From JANQRZ01 sp965214485 (GTDB lineage Bacteria; Bacteroidota; Rhodothermia; Rhodothermales; JANQRZ01), in contig CBDCBW010000009.1 of NCBI GenBank assembly GCA_965214485.1, positions 62,001 to 126,000 of the forward strand: a stretch of DNA of 64,000 nt, written 5' to 3'. How positions within the stretch are numbered: the stretch's first letter is position 1; each line of letters begins with the position of its first letter. Positions 45,136-53,745 of the stretch are shown here, one piece after another. The notes beneath the pieces are model-generated. The model ran no database searches and was not told the origin of the DNA. It saw nothing but the letters and a program-made list of their open reading frames with translations. Made by a program: the position numbers and the translations under genes.

Positions 45136-47352
45136 CTACCGGATGAGCGCCGCCTTCCTGGTCGAGACCGTGCGGCCGTCGAGGGAGAGGCGGTAGAAGT
45201 ACGTCCCGCTGGCGAGGCCGCGGGCGTCCCACTCGGCGGTGTGCGTGCCCGACGTCCGGGCCTCGCTGACGAGGGTGCTCACCAAGCGGCCCTGGATGTC
45301 GAACACCTCGAGCCGCACGTCACCGGCCTCGGCGACGTGGTACTCGACGGTCGTCGACGCGCCGAACGGGTTGGGGTAGTTCTGGTCGAGGATGAAGCCC
45401 TGCGGCACGCCGAGGCCGAGCCCCTCTTCGCTGCTCACGACGAAGGCGTTCGGCTCCATCGCCGTCAGCTGCTTCACGTAGCTGTAGCCGTTGTGCGGGG
45501 TGGCGAGGTAGGGGAAGGCCTCGTTGTCGAGGGCGAGGTCGTTCTTGGTCGGCCCGGCGACGAAGTTGAGCGCGCTGACGAAGTTCGGCGAGAGGAGGTC
45601 GGAGTAGTCCCCGGCCGTCGCGCCGTCGTAGGGCAGGCCCACCGCCGCGAGGACGATGCCGCCGACGGCCTGGAAGGCGATCGTCGTCACGTCGTCCTCG
45701 AGCCGCCGCCCGTTCGGGAAGCCGTCCATGTGCGGGATGAACTCGAGGTCGGTGCTCTGGTTGAACGGAGCCGCCGTCAGGCCGATGGCCGCCGCGCGGA
45801 CGAGGCCGAGGCGGGCGAAGTCCGAGAACTCCTGCGAGCCGCGGTCGGTGACCGGGACGGCCATGTTCAGGCGGAGCATGTCGCCGCCGTAGAGGTCGCC
45901 GGTGGCGGTCTGCGTGACCGGGAGGAAGTTGTTGACGAACGGCTTGCCGTCGGAGAGCGGGCCGGCGGTCTTGCCGGTGGCGAGCTGGTACGGGTTGAGG
46001 TTCGGCACGCCGAAGTAGAAGATCGGCAGGAGGTCCGCGCGGCGCGGCTCGCCGTCGCCCGCGAGGGCCGACGGGCTGCCGGTGCCGGCGGGCCGGAGCG
46101 GCACGGCGAACGCCGTCCCCGAAAGGTCCACGCCGGCCTCGACCAAGTCGAAGACGCCGTCGGCCCCGTTGGTGAAGTCGAAGCCGGCGCTGCCGTCGCC
46201 GTCGGGGTCGCCGATGGCGGGGTACGAGTTCATCGGGACGACGAGGTCCTCGCTGAGCGCGGGCACGGCGGCGGCGAACTGCCCGTTGCCCATGTAGATC
46301 GCGAGCTCGGGGTTGACGAAGTACTCGGCGAAGTCCTGCTCTTCGGCGTCGTAGGGCGTCGTGGCGTTCCACCGGTCCTTGTCGCCGATCGGGATGACGG
46401 CCTCGTTGGTCAGCGGCATCCCGAGGCGCGAGACCTGAATCCAGGGTCCGGTGTACGTCGGCGTGCCGCCTGTGGCCGAGAGCGTCTTGACCTGCTGGCG
46501 GCTGGCCGAGGCCCACACGCCGATGACATAGCTCGGGTCGAGGATGCTCTCGGCGTCGTCCACGCCCTGCCCGTCTTTCTGGAGGCTGGAGATCGGAATC
46601 TCCATCACGATGGAGTGCGTGTTGAACCCGGCCACGGCGTCGCGGGCGTTGCCCTCGTCCTCCGGGTCCTCGCCGAACTCCTTGCGGACGCCGCCGAGGT
46701 CGAAGACGCCGCCGAGGTCCACGAAGAACGGATCGTCGCGCGGCCCGGCGAAGACGCGCTCGCCGGAGGAGGCCGTGGTGATGGCGCTCTGGACGAGGGC
46801 GTCGTAGCTCGTCATCAGCCCGGCATCGCCCTCGATGGAGCGCGGCCCGATGTTGTTCGGCGGGACGATGCCGTTGGTGACGACCGTCTGGAACCCCCCG
46901 GTGCCGACCCGCTTCTCCATCGTGTAGGTCGCCTTCAGGTTCTCGTCGCCGAGCAGGATGTTGAAGAACGTCGAGGGCCGCTCGTTCTCGAGGGCGAACG
47001 TGAAGCGGTAGGTGATGTCGTCCATCGCCGTGCCGAGCGCGCCGAGCGAGGTCTGGTTCTTGACGTGGATCTCGTAGCGGACGCCCGGGCCGAAGGTGTT
47101 GTAGTTCGGACCGCCTTCGGGCAGCTCGAGCGGGATGTAGTTGGCGACGATGACGACGTTGTCGTCGTTGCTCGGTGAGCGGTAGGCGTAGACGTCGGTG
47201 TTGTCGGCGAGCGGGTCGGCGGCGATGAGCGGGGCCTCGCGGTGGCTCGAGGCGTCGCTGAGCTGCGGCGCGGCGAGGCCGAGCGCGAGGAAGCCTGCGG
47301 TGGCCGCCACGAGGGCGAACGCGGAGAGGCGAGAGCGTGTAGCTGCGGACAT
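45136..47352 (-). CDS. DUF4331 secreted protein 1 with T9SS sorting domain
   Basis: 738 aa. Signal peptide, then the DUF4331 hallmark SSHREAPLIAADPLADNTDV (about 35-54), NDDNVVIVANYIPLELPEGG, VKNQTSLGALGTAMDDITYR, the phrase HSIVMEIPISSLQKDG, and YFGVPNLNPYQLATGKTAGP. The last about 85 residues are a T9SS sorting domain: DQNYPNPFGASTTVEYHVAE, VRLEVFDIQGRLVSTLVSE, GTHTAEWDARGLASGTYFYR, STRKAALIR. DUF4331 has no established function; the signal peptide and sorting domain show surface delivery. It is a close paralogue of the 47765 gene, so the two arose by tandem duplication. Confidence 0.88.
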   Translation of the reverse strand: MSAATRSRLSAFALVAATAGFLALGLAAPQLSDASSHREAPLIAADPLADNTDVYAYRSPSNDDNVVIVANYIPLELPEGGPNYNTFGPGVRYEIHVKNQTSLGALGTAMDDITYRFTFALENERPSTFFNILLGDENLKATYTMEKRVGTGGFQTVVTNGIVPPNNIGPRSIEGDAGLMTSYDALVQSAITTASSGERVFAGPRDDPFFVDLGGVFDLGGVRKEFGEDPEDEGNARDAVAGFNTHSIVMEIPISSLQKDGQGVDDAESILDPSYVIGVWASASRQQVKTLSATGGTPTYTGPWIQVSRLGMPLTNEAVIPIGDKDRWNATTPYDAEEQDFAEYFVNPELAIYMGNGQFAAAVPALSEDLVVPMNSYPAIGDPDGDGSAGFDFTNGADGVFDLVEAGVDLSGTAFAVPLRPAGTGSPSALAGDGEPRRADLLPIFYFGVPNLNPYQLATGKTAGPLSDGKPFVNNFLPVTQTATGDLYGGDMLRLNMAVPVTDRGSQEFSDFARLGLVRAAAIGLTAAPFNQSTDLEFIPHMDGFPNGRRLEDDVTTIAFQAVGGIVLAAVGLPYDGATAGDYSDLLSPNFVSALNFVAGPTKNDLALDNEAFPYLATPHNGYSYVKQLTAMEPNAFVVSSEEGLGLGVPQGFILDQNYPNPFGASTTVEYHVAEAGDVRLEVFDIQGRLVSTLVSEARTSGTHTAEWDARGLASGTYFYRLSLDGRTVSTRKAALIR

Positions 47353-47586
47353 AGGGGTAGGGATGCGTCTGAGGTGTGAGAGCGGCGGGAGCGTCCGCTT
47401 CGTGGAGCCCCGGGCCGAGCGCCTGACTGGTCAGCAGCGCAGCACACGAGGCGAGAGACTGACTATCTCGGCATCGGCGAGGCTGGTTAAACTCTTAAGC
47501 GGATGGTCTCTTTTTTTTGACGCGGCGTCGAGGAATAGAAAATAGGCAGCTAAAAGAGTAAAGAACATCCGTCCGCATCGCCAGAC

Positions 47587-47603
47587 CAATCCGTGCTCAC
47601 TCT
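47587..47603 (-). promoter_or_regulatory. motif shared by both DUF4331 upstream regions
   Basis: CAATCCGTGCTCACTCT here and CAATCGGTGCTCACCTT at 50104-50120 are upstream of the two paralogues (235 and 102 bp before their starts). The 47353-47764 gap also has an AT-rich tract at about 47490-47560, rare in this genome and a likely promoter region. Confidence 0.45.
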
Positions 47604-47675
47604 CAGGCCAGCTCCTAGCCGGGACCGTGCTCCCAGCCCCGGAGCTCCCCGCCGAGGGGTCGCCGCCGCACGAAA

Positions 47676-47722
47676 CGAGCCGCCGGCTCGCTGATCCGGG
47701 GGAATCAGGAACCGGCGGCTCG
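47676..47722 (-). terminator. nested hairpin downstream of DUF4331 gene 2
   Basis: CGAGCCGCCGG (47676-47686) with CCGGCGGCTCG (47712-47722), enclosing CTGAT/ATCAG. It ends 43 bp from the stop of the gene at 47765 and matches the 45054-45091 hairpin. Confidence 0.55.
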
Positions 47723-47764
47723 TCAGCCCCCGCAGTCAGGAGGGAGGAGACTGCGAGGAGAGGG

Positions 47765-50002
47765 TTAGCGGACGAGGGTCGCCTTCTTGGTCGAGACCGT
47801 GCGGCCGTCGACCGCGAGGCGGTAGAAGTACGTCCCGCTGGCGAGGCGGCTGGCGTCCCACTCGACCGCGTGCGTGCCCTCGCTGCGCTGCTCGCTCACG
47901 AGCGTCTTGACGAGCTGGCCCTGGATGTCGAACACCTCGAGCTGCACCGTGCCGGGCCGGGAGACCTGGTACTCGACGGTCGTCGAGGCCCCGAAGGGAT
48001 TGGGGTAGTTCTGGTCGAGGAGGAACGCCTCCGGCACGCCCACGCCGAGCGAGCGCCCGGCGGTGTCGAGCCCGAAGGCTTCCGCCGCGCTGCGGCCCGG
48101 CCCGTCGGCGGTCACGTCGCGGACGTAGTCGTAGCCGCGGTGCGGGTTGGCGAGGTACGGGAAGTCGGTCCGCAGCGGGATGTCGTTCTTGACCGGCCCG
48201 CCGATGAAGCCTAGCTCGGCGAGGGCCAGCGGCGAGACGATGTCCGAGTAGTCCCCGGCGGTCGCGTCGTTCTCCGGCAGGCCCACAGCCGTCAGCACGA
48301 TCGAGCCGACGGCCTGGAGCGCGATGCCCGTCACGTCGTCCTCGAGCCGGCGTCCGTTCGGGAAGCCGTCCATGTGCGGGATGAACTGGAGCGCCTCGCT
48401 CTGGTTGTAGGCCGGCGCGCCGGCCCCGAGCACGGCCGCCGCGAGGAGGCCCTTCGGCGCGAGCGTCGCGAAGCCCTGGCTCGTGCGCGGTGTCGGCGGG
48501 ACGGCCATGTTGAGGCGGAGCATGTCGCCGCCCCACAGGCCGCCGTCGGCGGTCTGGGTGATCGGGAGGAAGTTGTTGACGAACGGCTTGCCGGTCGAGA
48601 GCGGGCCGGCGTCCTTCCCGACGACGAGCTGGTACGGGATGAGGTTCGGCACGCCGAAGTAGAAGATCGGCAGGATGTCCGCGCGGCGCGGCTCGCCCCG
48701 GCCCGCGAGCGCCGACGGGCTGTCGGTGCCGGCGGGCTTGAGCGGCACGGCGAAGGCCGTCCCCGAGAGGTCTACGCCGGCCTCGACGAGGTCGAAGACG
48801 CCGTCGGCCCCGTTGTTGAAGTTGAAGCCGACGCTGCCGTCGCCGTCCACGTCGCCGATGGCGGGGTAGGAGTTGGTCGGGATCGTCAGCTCGTTGCTCA
48901 GGTTGGGGACCGCCGGGCCGAAGGTCCCGTTGCCCATGTAGAGCGCGAGCTCGGGGTTGGCGAAGTACCGGACGAAGTTCTGCTCGTCGGCGTCGTAGGG
49001 CGACGTGGCGTTCCACTTGTCCTTGAAGCCGACCGGGATGATGACTTCGTTAGTCAGCGGCATCCCGAGGCGCGAGACCTGGACGAAGGGGCCGTTCGTC
49101 ACGTAGCGCCCGCTCTGCGGCGAGAAGGTGCGGACGCGCGGGCGGCTGGCCGAGGCCCACACGCCGATCACGAAGTTGCCGTCGAGGATGTTCTCGGCCT
49201 GGTCCGGCCCGAGGCCGTCCTTCTGGAGGTCCTCGATGGGCACGCGCAGCACGATCGAGTGCGTGTTGAAGCCGGCCACCTCGTCCCGGATGCAGTCCGG
49301 GTTGGCGTCGTCCTCGCAGAAGGTGTCGCGCAGGTTGCCGACGTCGAACGTCGCGCCGAGGTCGACGAAGAAGGGGTCGTCACGCGGGCCGACGAAGACG
49401 GTCTCGCCGGTCGAGGCCGTGCGGATGGCCTGCTGCGTGAGCTGCTCGTAGGTCGTGCCGAGGCCGAGGACCGGGTCCTGGATCGAGCGCGGGCCGACGT
49501 TCGGCGGCGGCACGAAGCCGTCCTCGATGACGGTCTGGAAGGGGCCGCCGCCGACGCTCTTCTCCATCGTGTACCTCGCCTTGACGTTCTCCTGGCCGAG
49601 GCGGATTTTGAAGAAGGTCCCCTGCCCGTCCTCGTGGTTGATCCGGAACGTGAAGCGGTAGGTGATGTCGTCCTTCGCCGTGCCGAGCGCGCCGAGCGAG
49701 GTCTGGTTCTTGACGTGGATCTCGTAGCGAATCTGCCAGCCGAACTGGTGGTAGTTCGGGCCGCCGGACGGCAGCTCGAGCGGGATGTAGTTGGCGACGA
49801 GCACCACGTCGTCCGGGCTGTTCGGGTCGCGGAAGGCGTAGACGTCGGTGTTGTCGGCGAGCGGGTCGGTGGCGATCACCGGGGCCTCGCGGTGGCTCGA
49901 CGCGTCGCTGAGCTGCGGCGCGGCGAGGCCGACGGCCAGGAAGCCGACGATGGCGGCCACGAGGCCGAACGTCGATAAGCGGGAGCGGGTGGCTGCAGAC
50001 AT
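47765..50002 (-). CDS. DUF4331 secreted protein 2 with T9SS sorting domain
   Basis: 745 aa, colinear with the protein at 45136: signal peptide, SSHREAPVIATDPLADNTDV, PDDVVLVANYIPLELPSGG, VKNQTSLGALGTAKDDITYR, HSIVLRVPIEDLQKDG, FYFGVPNLIPYQLVVGKDAG and the T9SS tail DQNYPNPFGASTTVEYQVSR, VQLEVFDIQGQLVKTLVSE, STKKATLVR. One extra Cys pair (FCEDDANPDCIRDEV) is not in the paralogue. The two are probably partly redundant or bind different ligands. A di-haem peroxidase with the same tail type is encoded upstream. Confidence 0.88.
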   Translation of the reverse strand: MSAATRSRLSTFGLVAAIVGFLAVGLAAPQLSDASSHREAPVIATDPLADNTDVYAFRDPNSPDDVVLVANYIPLELPSGGPNYHQFGWQIRYEIHVKNQTSLGALGTAKDDITYRFTFRINHEDGQGTFFKIRLGQENVKARYTMEKSVGGGPFQTVIEDGFVPPPNVGPRSIQDPVLGLGTTYEQLTQQAIRTASTGETVFVGPRDDPFFVDLGATFDVGNLRDTFCEDDANPDCIRDEVAGFNTHSIVLRVPIEDLQKDGLGPDQAENILDGNFVIGVWASASRPRVRTFSPQSGRYVTNGPFVQVSRLGMPLTNEVIIPVGFKDKWNATSPYDADEQNFVRYFANPELALYMGNGTFGPAVPNLSNELTIPTNSYPAIGDVDGDGSVGFNFNNGADGVFDLVEAGVDLSGTAFAVPLKPAGTDSPSALAGRGEPRRADILPIFYFGVPNLIPYQLVVGKDAGPLSTGKPFVNNFLPITQTADGGLWGGDMLRLNMAVPPTPRTSQGFATLAPKGLLAAAVLGAGAPAYNQSEALQFIPHMDGFPNGRRLEDDVTGIALQAVGSIVLTAVGLPENDATAGDYSDIVSPLALAELGFIGGPVKNDIPLRTDFPYLANPHRGYDYVRDVTADGPGRSAAEAFGLDTAGRSLGVGVPEAFLLDQNYPNPFGASTTVEYQVSRPGTVQLEVFDIQGQLVKTLVSEQRSEGTHAVEWDASRLASGTYFYRLAVDGRTVSTKKATLVR

Positions 50003-50086
50003 AAGGGGGTCCGGAAGGAGTGAAGGGAGGGAAAGCGACCGGCTACATCCCGAGTTGGATCGCTAAGGTTCAAAAAAGACAAGCCC

Positions 50087-50120
50087 CACCGATTCCGCAA
50101 GATCAATCGGTGCTCACCTT
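50087..50120 (-). promoter_or_regulatory. inverted repeat and shared motif upstream of DUF4331 gene 2
   Basis: CACCGATT (50087-50094), ten bases, AATCGGTG (50105-50112): perfect 8-bp arms. The right arm is part of the CAATCGGTGCTCACCTT motif shared with 47587-47603. Confidence 0.45.
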
Positions 50121-50161
50121 GTGCTCACCCCACCCGCACCGCCGAACCCCCACGAAAGGCT

Positions 50162-50193
50162 GCGCCCCGGCCCGCCGAAGCAGACCGGGGCGC
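50162..50193 (-). terminator. hairpin downstream of the peroxidase gene
   Basis: GCGCCCCGG (50162-50170) with CCGGGGCGC (50185-50193), 14-nt loop, 22 bp past the stop at 50215. Confidence 0.6.
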
Positions 50194-50214
50194 GAAGCCG
50201 AGCCGCGGAGCCGC

Positions 50215-51933
50215 TCACCGCACGAGCGTCACGCGCTGGGTCTGCACGGCAGAGCCCGCCGCGAGGCGGACGAGGTAGACGCCGCTCGGCGCGTCTTCGG
50301 CGTCCCACCGCGCCTCGTGTTGCCCCGCCGCGAGCGGCTCGTCCACGAGCAGCGCCACGCGCCGCCCGCGCACGTCGAGCACCTCGATTCTCACGTCGGC
50401 GGCCCCGGGCAGGTCGAAGGGCAGCGTCGCGCGCGCCGTCGCCGGGTTCGGGAAGGGCGCGTGGAGCGCGACGGCCGCCGGTAGCCCGGCCCGGGCCGCC
50501 CCATCGGCGAAGGCCGCGGCGGGCTGCTTCTGGAAGGTGAAGGTGTCGGACGCCGGCCCGGCCTCGACGCGGACGGTGTAGGTGCCCGCCGGAGCCGCCG
50601 CCGGGACCCTCTCGCTCAGCCTCGGGCGGACGCTGGTGCCCGGCGGCAGCGTGAAGGTCCGCATCTGCACGACGCGCGTCGCCCCATTCGGCAGCGTGGC
50701 GACGAGCTGGCCCTCGAAGGTCTGCGCCGTGCCCGTCAGGTTTGTGACCTGGACGTCGAAGGCGACGGCCCCGCCGGAGGCCGGGACGGTCGTCGTGAGC
50801 GGCGTCACGGCGAGGGCGAGGGCGGCCTGCTCGAAGGGGTCGCTCCAGCGCTCGTCGGTCACGAGCGACGAGTCGGTGAGCGTGCGCAGGAAGGCCACGA
50901 GCGCGGCCTTGTCGCTGGCCGGGAGGTTGAGCCGGAGGGGCTGCCCCTGGGCGTCGCGCAGCCGGCCGTCGAGGTTGGGGTGGCTCTGCACGCCCGAGTC
51001 GTAGAACTCGACGACCTCTTCGAGCGTGGCGAAGCGCCCGTCGTGCATGTAGGGGGCCGTGAGGGCGACGTTGCGGAGCGAGGGCACCTTGAACTTGCCG
51101 TCGTCGGCAGGGTTGCCCGTGACGGCCCCGAGGCCCTGGTCGGTGGTGGCCACGTCGAGGCCGATGTTGCGGGCGCGGTCGCCGATGAAGGCGTCGGTGG
51201 CGTGGCAGCGGCTGCACTCGGTCTGGGTGCTGAAGAAGAGCTGCTTCCCGCGGTTCTCCTCGGCGGTGAAGTTGGGGAAGGGCTGGGTGCGGAGCCGCTG
51301 CGCGCGGCCCTCGTCGTAGCGCGCCTCGGCCGAGACGATGGAGCGCCCGAACTGCGCGAGCGCCTGGCCGATCCGCTCCGGCGTGATCTCCGGCGTCCCG
51401 AAGGCGTCCTCGAAGAGGCCGGGGTAGAACGTCGTCGCCTCGAGCCGGGCGACGACCTCGGGCAGCGTCATGCCCATCTCGACCGCGTCCTGGATCGGCA
51501 TCAGGGCCTGGTCCTCGACCGAGGCGGCGCGCTCATCCCAGAAGGCCCGCCCGTTGGCGTAGAACCGGAGGTTCGCCATCCCCATCGAGTTGCGGCCCGT
51601 CAGCCCGCCCTCGAAGCCCGAGCTGAACCGGTCGGGGTCGCTGAAGCCGTGCTCCTGCTGGTGGCACGAGGCGCACGAGATCGACTGGTTGCGCGAGAGC
51701 CGGGTGTCGTAGAAGAGCACGCGCCCGAGCGTCGCGCCCTCGTCCGTGACCGGGTTGCCGGCGGGGGTGTTGTCCTCCTGCTGGAGGTCGAAGCCGCTGA
51801 GGTGGGCCGGGAGCGTGAGGTTGGCGTAGTTGAACGGCGTGGCCGGCAGCGTCGGCGTCCCGCTCTGGCGGACGGTGAAGGCGACGAGCAGGACGGCGGA
51901 GGCGAGGCCGAGCGTACGTAGCAGACGGGACAT
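50215..51933 (-). CDS. di-haem cytochrome c peroxidase (MauG/CcpA family) with T9SS sorting domain
   Basis: 572 aa from ATG 51933. Two c-type haem sites CASCH (87-91) and CSRCH (240-244), with the family context GRVLFYDTRLSRNQSISCAS, FWDERAASVEDQALMPIQ, KVPSLRNVALTAPYMHDGRF, and SDKAALVAFLRTLTD. After the peroxidase part (to about 360) come an Ig-like beta region and a type A T9SS tail (PFPNPATARATLPFDL, VRIEVLDVRGRRVALLVDE, QRVTLVR). Relatives reduce peroxide or oxidise protein or metal centres in the periplasm; the sorting tail implies a cell-surface location here. Signal peptide in the first 25 residues. It is upstream of, and in the same direction as, the DUF4331 pair. Confidence 0.88.
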   Translation of the reverse strand: MSRLLRTLGLASAVLLVAFTVRQSGTPTLPATPFNYANLTLPAHLSGFDLQQEDNTPAGNPVTDEGATLGRVLFYDTRLSRNQSISCASCHQQEHGFSDPDRFSSGFEGGLTGRNSMGMANLRFYANGRAFWDERAASVEDQALMPIQDAVEMGMTLPEVVARLEATTFYPGLFEDAFGTPEITPERIGQALAQFGRSIVSAEARYDEGRAQRLRTQPFPNFTAEENRGKQLFFSTQTECSRCHATDAFIGDRARNIGLDVATTDQGLGAVTGNPADDGKFKVPSLRNVALTAPYMHDGRFATLEEVVEFYDSGVQSHPNLDGRLRDAQGQPLRLNLPASDKAALVAFLRTLTDSSLVTDERWSDPFEQAALALAVTPLTTTVPASGGAVAFDVQVTNLTGTAQTFEGQLVATLPNGATRVVQMRTFTLPPGTSVRPRLSERVPAAAPAGTYTVRVEAGPASDTFTFQKQPAAAFADGAARAGLPAAVALHAPFPNPATARATLPFDLPGAADVRIEVLDVRGRRVALLVDEPLAAGQHEARWDAEDAPSGVYLVRLAAGSAVQTQRVTLVR

Positions 51934-52072
51934 GAGCAGCGTGCGATAACGTGTGGGGCGGGAGCGGAAGGGGTGCGGCGCGCGGAGGATAAGAGCGTGA
52001 AACAGGGAAGTCAAGCCCCTCAGGGCGCATTCTCCGTGAGCCTCCCGCTTACATGTGCATGCATCACGAGAA

Positions 52073-52101
52073 CGCCCCGGCCTGCTGGGCAGACCGGGGC
52101 G
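52073..52101 (-). terminator. hairpin downstream of the CsbD-like gene
   Basis: CGCCCCGG (52073-52080) with CCGGGGCG (52094-52101), 39 bp past the stop at 52140. Stem almost identical to the one at 50162-50193. Confidence 0.55.
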
Positions 52102-52139
52102 CGCTCCCCGGAGGGAGGAGCCTGGCTCGAGGAGCCTGG

Positions 52140-52334
52140 CTAGACCTTCTTACGGACAGCGTCACGGGCGTCCGCCACCTTTTGTTTGGCCTTGCCTTTG
52201 GCCTCATCGACCTTGCCTTTGGCGTGGGTCGAGGCGTCGTCCGTAACGTCGCCCCAGGCTTGCTTGGCTTTGCCTTTGGCTTCGTCCATCAGGCCCTCGG
52301 CTTTCTGCTGAGTCAGAGATTTCTTGTCGGCCAT
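52140..52334 (-). CDS. CsbD-like stress protein
   Basis: 64 aa, Lys/Asp/Ala-rich and helical. Two copies of an 11-residue segment, DEAKGKAKQAW and DEAKGKAKQKV, make up most of it, as in CsbD/YjbJ-type general stress proteins, which are abundant and largely disordered. Function unknown; usually induced by stress or in stationary phase. It stands alone between the peroxidase gene and a lipoprotein gene. Confidence 0.8.
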   Translation of the reverse strand: MADKKSLTQQKAEGLMDEAKGKAKQAWGDVTDDASTHAKGKVDEAKGKAKQKVADARDAVRKKV

Positions 52335-52434
52335 CGTGGGACCTCGCGGGATGAGTGGCTTGGGAGCGCGCCGAAGCGTGCGTATGCCGGCTTGAATAGC
52401 AGCCGGTCCTTTTTGTGCCGCGCCCCGGACGAAT

Positions 52435-53151
52435 TCACGAGCCGCCGCTGCGGGAGCGGAGGAAGTCCTCGCGCAGCGTCCGCGTCACCCGGTCGGCGGC
52501 GAACTCGGCGAGGCGGGCGAGGCCGCGCTCCATCTCCTCGGCGGAGAGCCCCGCGAGCGCCCGCGCCGTGACGACGTTGCCCGCCGCCGGGGGCAGCCCG
52601 AGGAGCACGTTCGTGAGCACCTCGCGCTCGCGGAGCCGGTCCTCCCAGACGGTCTCCCGCGTCGGGCCGTCGAGCAGGACGAGGTCGACCTCGACGGCGA
52701 AGTAGGTCGCGCCGTCGTACGAGTCGGCGACGAGGCCGATCCGGTAGACCCGGAGGTCGAGCACGAAGTCGGCCTCCGCCGGATTGTCGACGGGGCGGAG
52801 GCCGAGGGTGGGGGCGCTGCCGGCGAGCGCGCGCCGGGCGATGACCTCGGCGACGTCGACGCGCGCCGCCGCCGAGTCGAGGCGGGCCTGCGCCTTGCGC
52901 GCCTGCTCCCACTTCGCGCCGGCCGTGCCGACCCGGAGGGCGGTGCCGATGGGGTCGTAGGGGTCGATGAACGCCTCGCTCCACGAGCCGCTCAGCACGC
53001 GCGGCCCCGGCGGGACGGCCGCGATGACCGCCACGCTGCGGCCGTCGAAGCGGTAGTCGGCCAGCCGGTTGGACGGCCCGCAGCCGGAGACGGCGGGCAG
53101 CACAGCGAGCGCGAGCAGCACGGCACAGAGGGAAGACCGGGGAGTGCACAT
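52435..53151 (-). CDS. lipoprotein of unknown function
   Basis: 238 aa from ATG 53151. Lipobox LPAVSGCG (Cys about 24). The rest is a soluble alpha/beta domain I do not recognise: RFDGRSVAVIAAVPPGPRV, DPIGTALRVGTAGAKWEQAR, DFVLDLRVYRIGLVADSYDG, VEVDLVLLDGPTRETVWEDR. The pattern (an exported protein that computes a strand-rich domain after an N-terminal unique sequence) recalls the lipoproteins of TolB/LptE-like assembly factors, but nothing decisive is visible. Divergent from the ferredoxin gene; the shared 196-bp gap holds an 18-bp direct repeat. Confidence 0.7.
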   Translation of the reverse strand: MCTPRSSLCAVLLALAVLPAVSGCGPSNRLADYRFDGRSVAVIAAVPPGPRVLSGSWSEAFIDPYDPIGTALRVGTAGAKWEQARKAQARLDSAAARVDVAEVIARRALAGSAPTLGLRPVDNPAEADFVLDLRVYRIGLVADSYDGATYFAVEVDLVLLDGPTRETVWEDRLREREVLTNVLLGLPPAAGNVVTARALAGLSAEEMERGLARLAEFAADRVTRTLREDFLRSRSGGS

Positions 53152-53259
53152 CGGGATTGGGGTGGGCGTGGGGCAGGATAGGCACACGGGACGTATTTTC
53201 CCAGCCGCCCGGCCCGCGCCTCGGGTAACAGCCGCCGAGAGGGGACGCCCTGTTGATCC

Positions 53260-53295
53260 GGGCGCACACGTGGGTCCGGGCGACCACGTGGGTTC
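53260..53295. repeat. imperfect 18-bp tandem repeat with CACGTG cores
   Basis: GGGCGCACACGTGGGTCC (53260-53277) and GGGCGACCACGTGGGTTC (53278-53295), three differences. Located 53-88 bp upstream of the ferredoxin start in the divergent promoter region; could be an operator. Confidence 0.6.
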
Positions 53296-53347
53296 GCCTA
53301 CGCTCTCCCGGTCCCCCTCCTCTTCTGTCGTCTTTCTGCCCTGCCCC

Positions 53348-53710
53348 ATGCCCTACATCGTCGCCGAGCCCTGCATCAACTGCAAGTACACCGACTGCGT
53401 CGAGGTCTGCCCCGTCGACTGCTTCTACGAGGGGCCGAACTTCCTCACGATCCACCCCGACGAATGCATCGACTGCAACGCCTGCGTCCCGACGTGCCCC
53501 GTCGAGGCGATCTACGCCGACGACGAGCTGCCGGCGAAGTGGGAGCACTACGTCGAGTGGAACGCCTACCTCGCCGAGCAGTGGCAGGCGCTGGGCTACA
53601 ACATCACCGAAAAGAAGGACGAGCTGCCGACGGCCGAGACCTATTCAGCCGAGCCCCTGCTCAGCCAGAAGTCCGAGGAGGACATCCTGACGTGGGAAGG
53701 CGCGGAGTAG
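53348..53710 (+). CDS. fdxA: seven-iron ferredoxin FdxA
   Basis: 120 aa. Cys at 9, 12, 17, 21, 25, 40, 43, 46 and 50, in the pattern of Azotobacter ferredoxin I: CINCKYTDCVEVCPVDCFYEG and, later, ECIDCNACVPTCPVEAI. Expect one [3Fe-4S] cluster (Cys9, 17, 50) and one [4Fe-4S] cluster (Cys21, 40, 43, 46). Low-potential electron carrier. The C-terminal 60 residues (EHYVEWNAYLAEQWQALGYN and on) are usual for the family. The stop codon lies within an 18-bp repeat array that carries the candidate starts of the next gene. Confidence 0.95.
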   Translation: MPYIVAEPCINCKYTDCVEVCPVDCFYEGPNFLTIHPDECIDCNACVPTCPVEAIYADDELPAKWEHYVEWNAYLAEQWQALGYNITEKKDELPTAETYSAEPLLSQKSEEDILTWEGAE

Positions 53711-53745
53711 TGGGGAGGCGCGGAGCAGTGGGGGGGCGCGGAATA
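53692..53745 (+). repeat. three 18-bp repeats spanning the fdxA stop
   Basis: Units at 53692, 53710 and 53728, each starting GTGGG and containing GGCGCGGA (units differ at one to four positions). Unit 1 contains the last codons and stop of fdxA. Each unit begins with a GTG in the frame of the downstream esterase gene. Confidence 0.8.
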
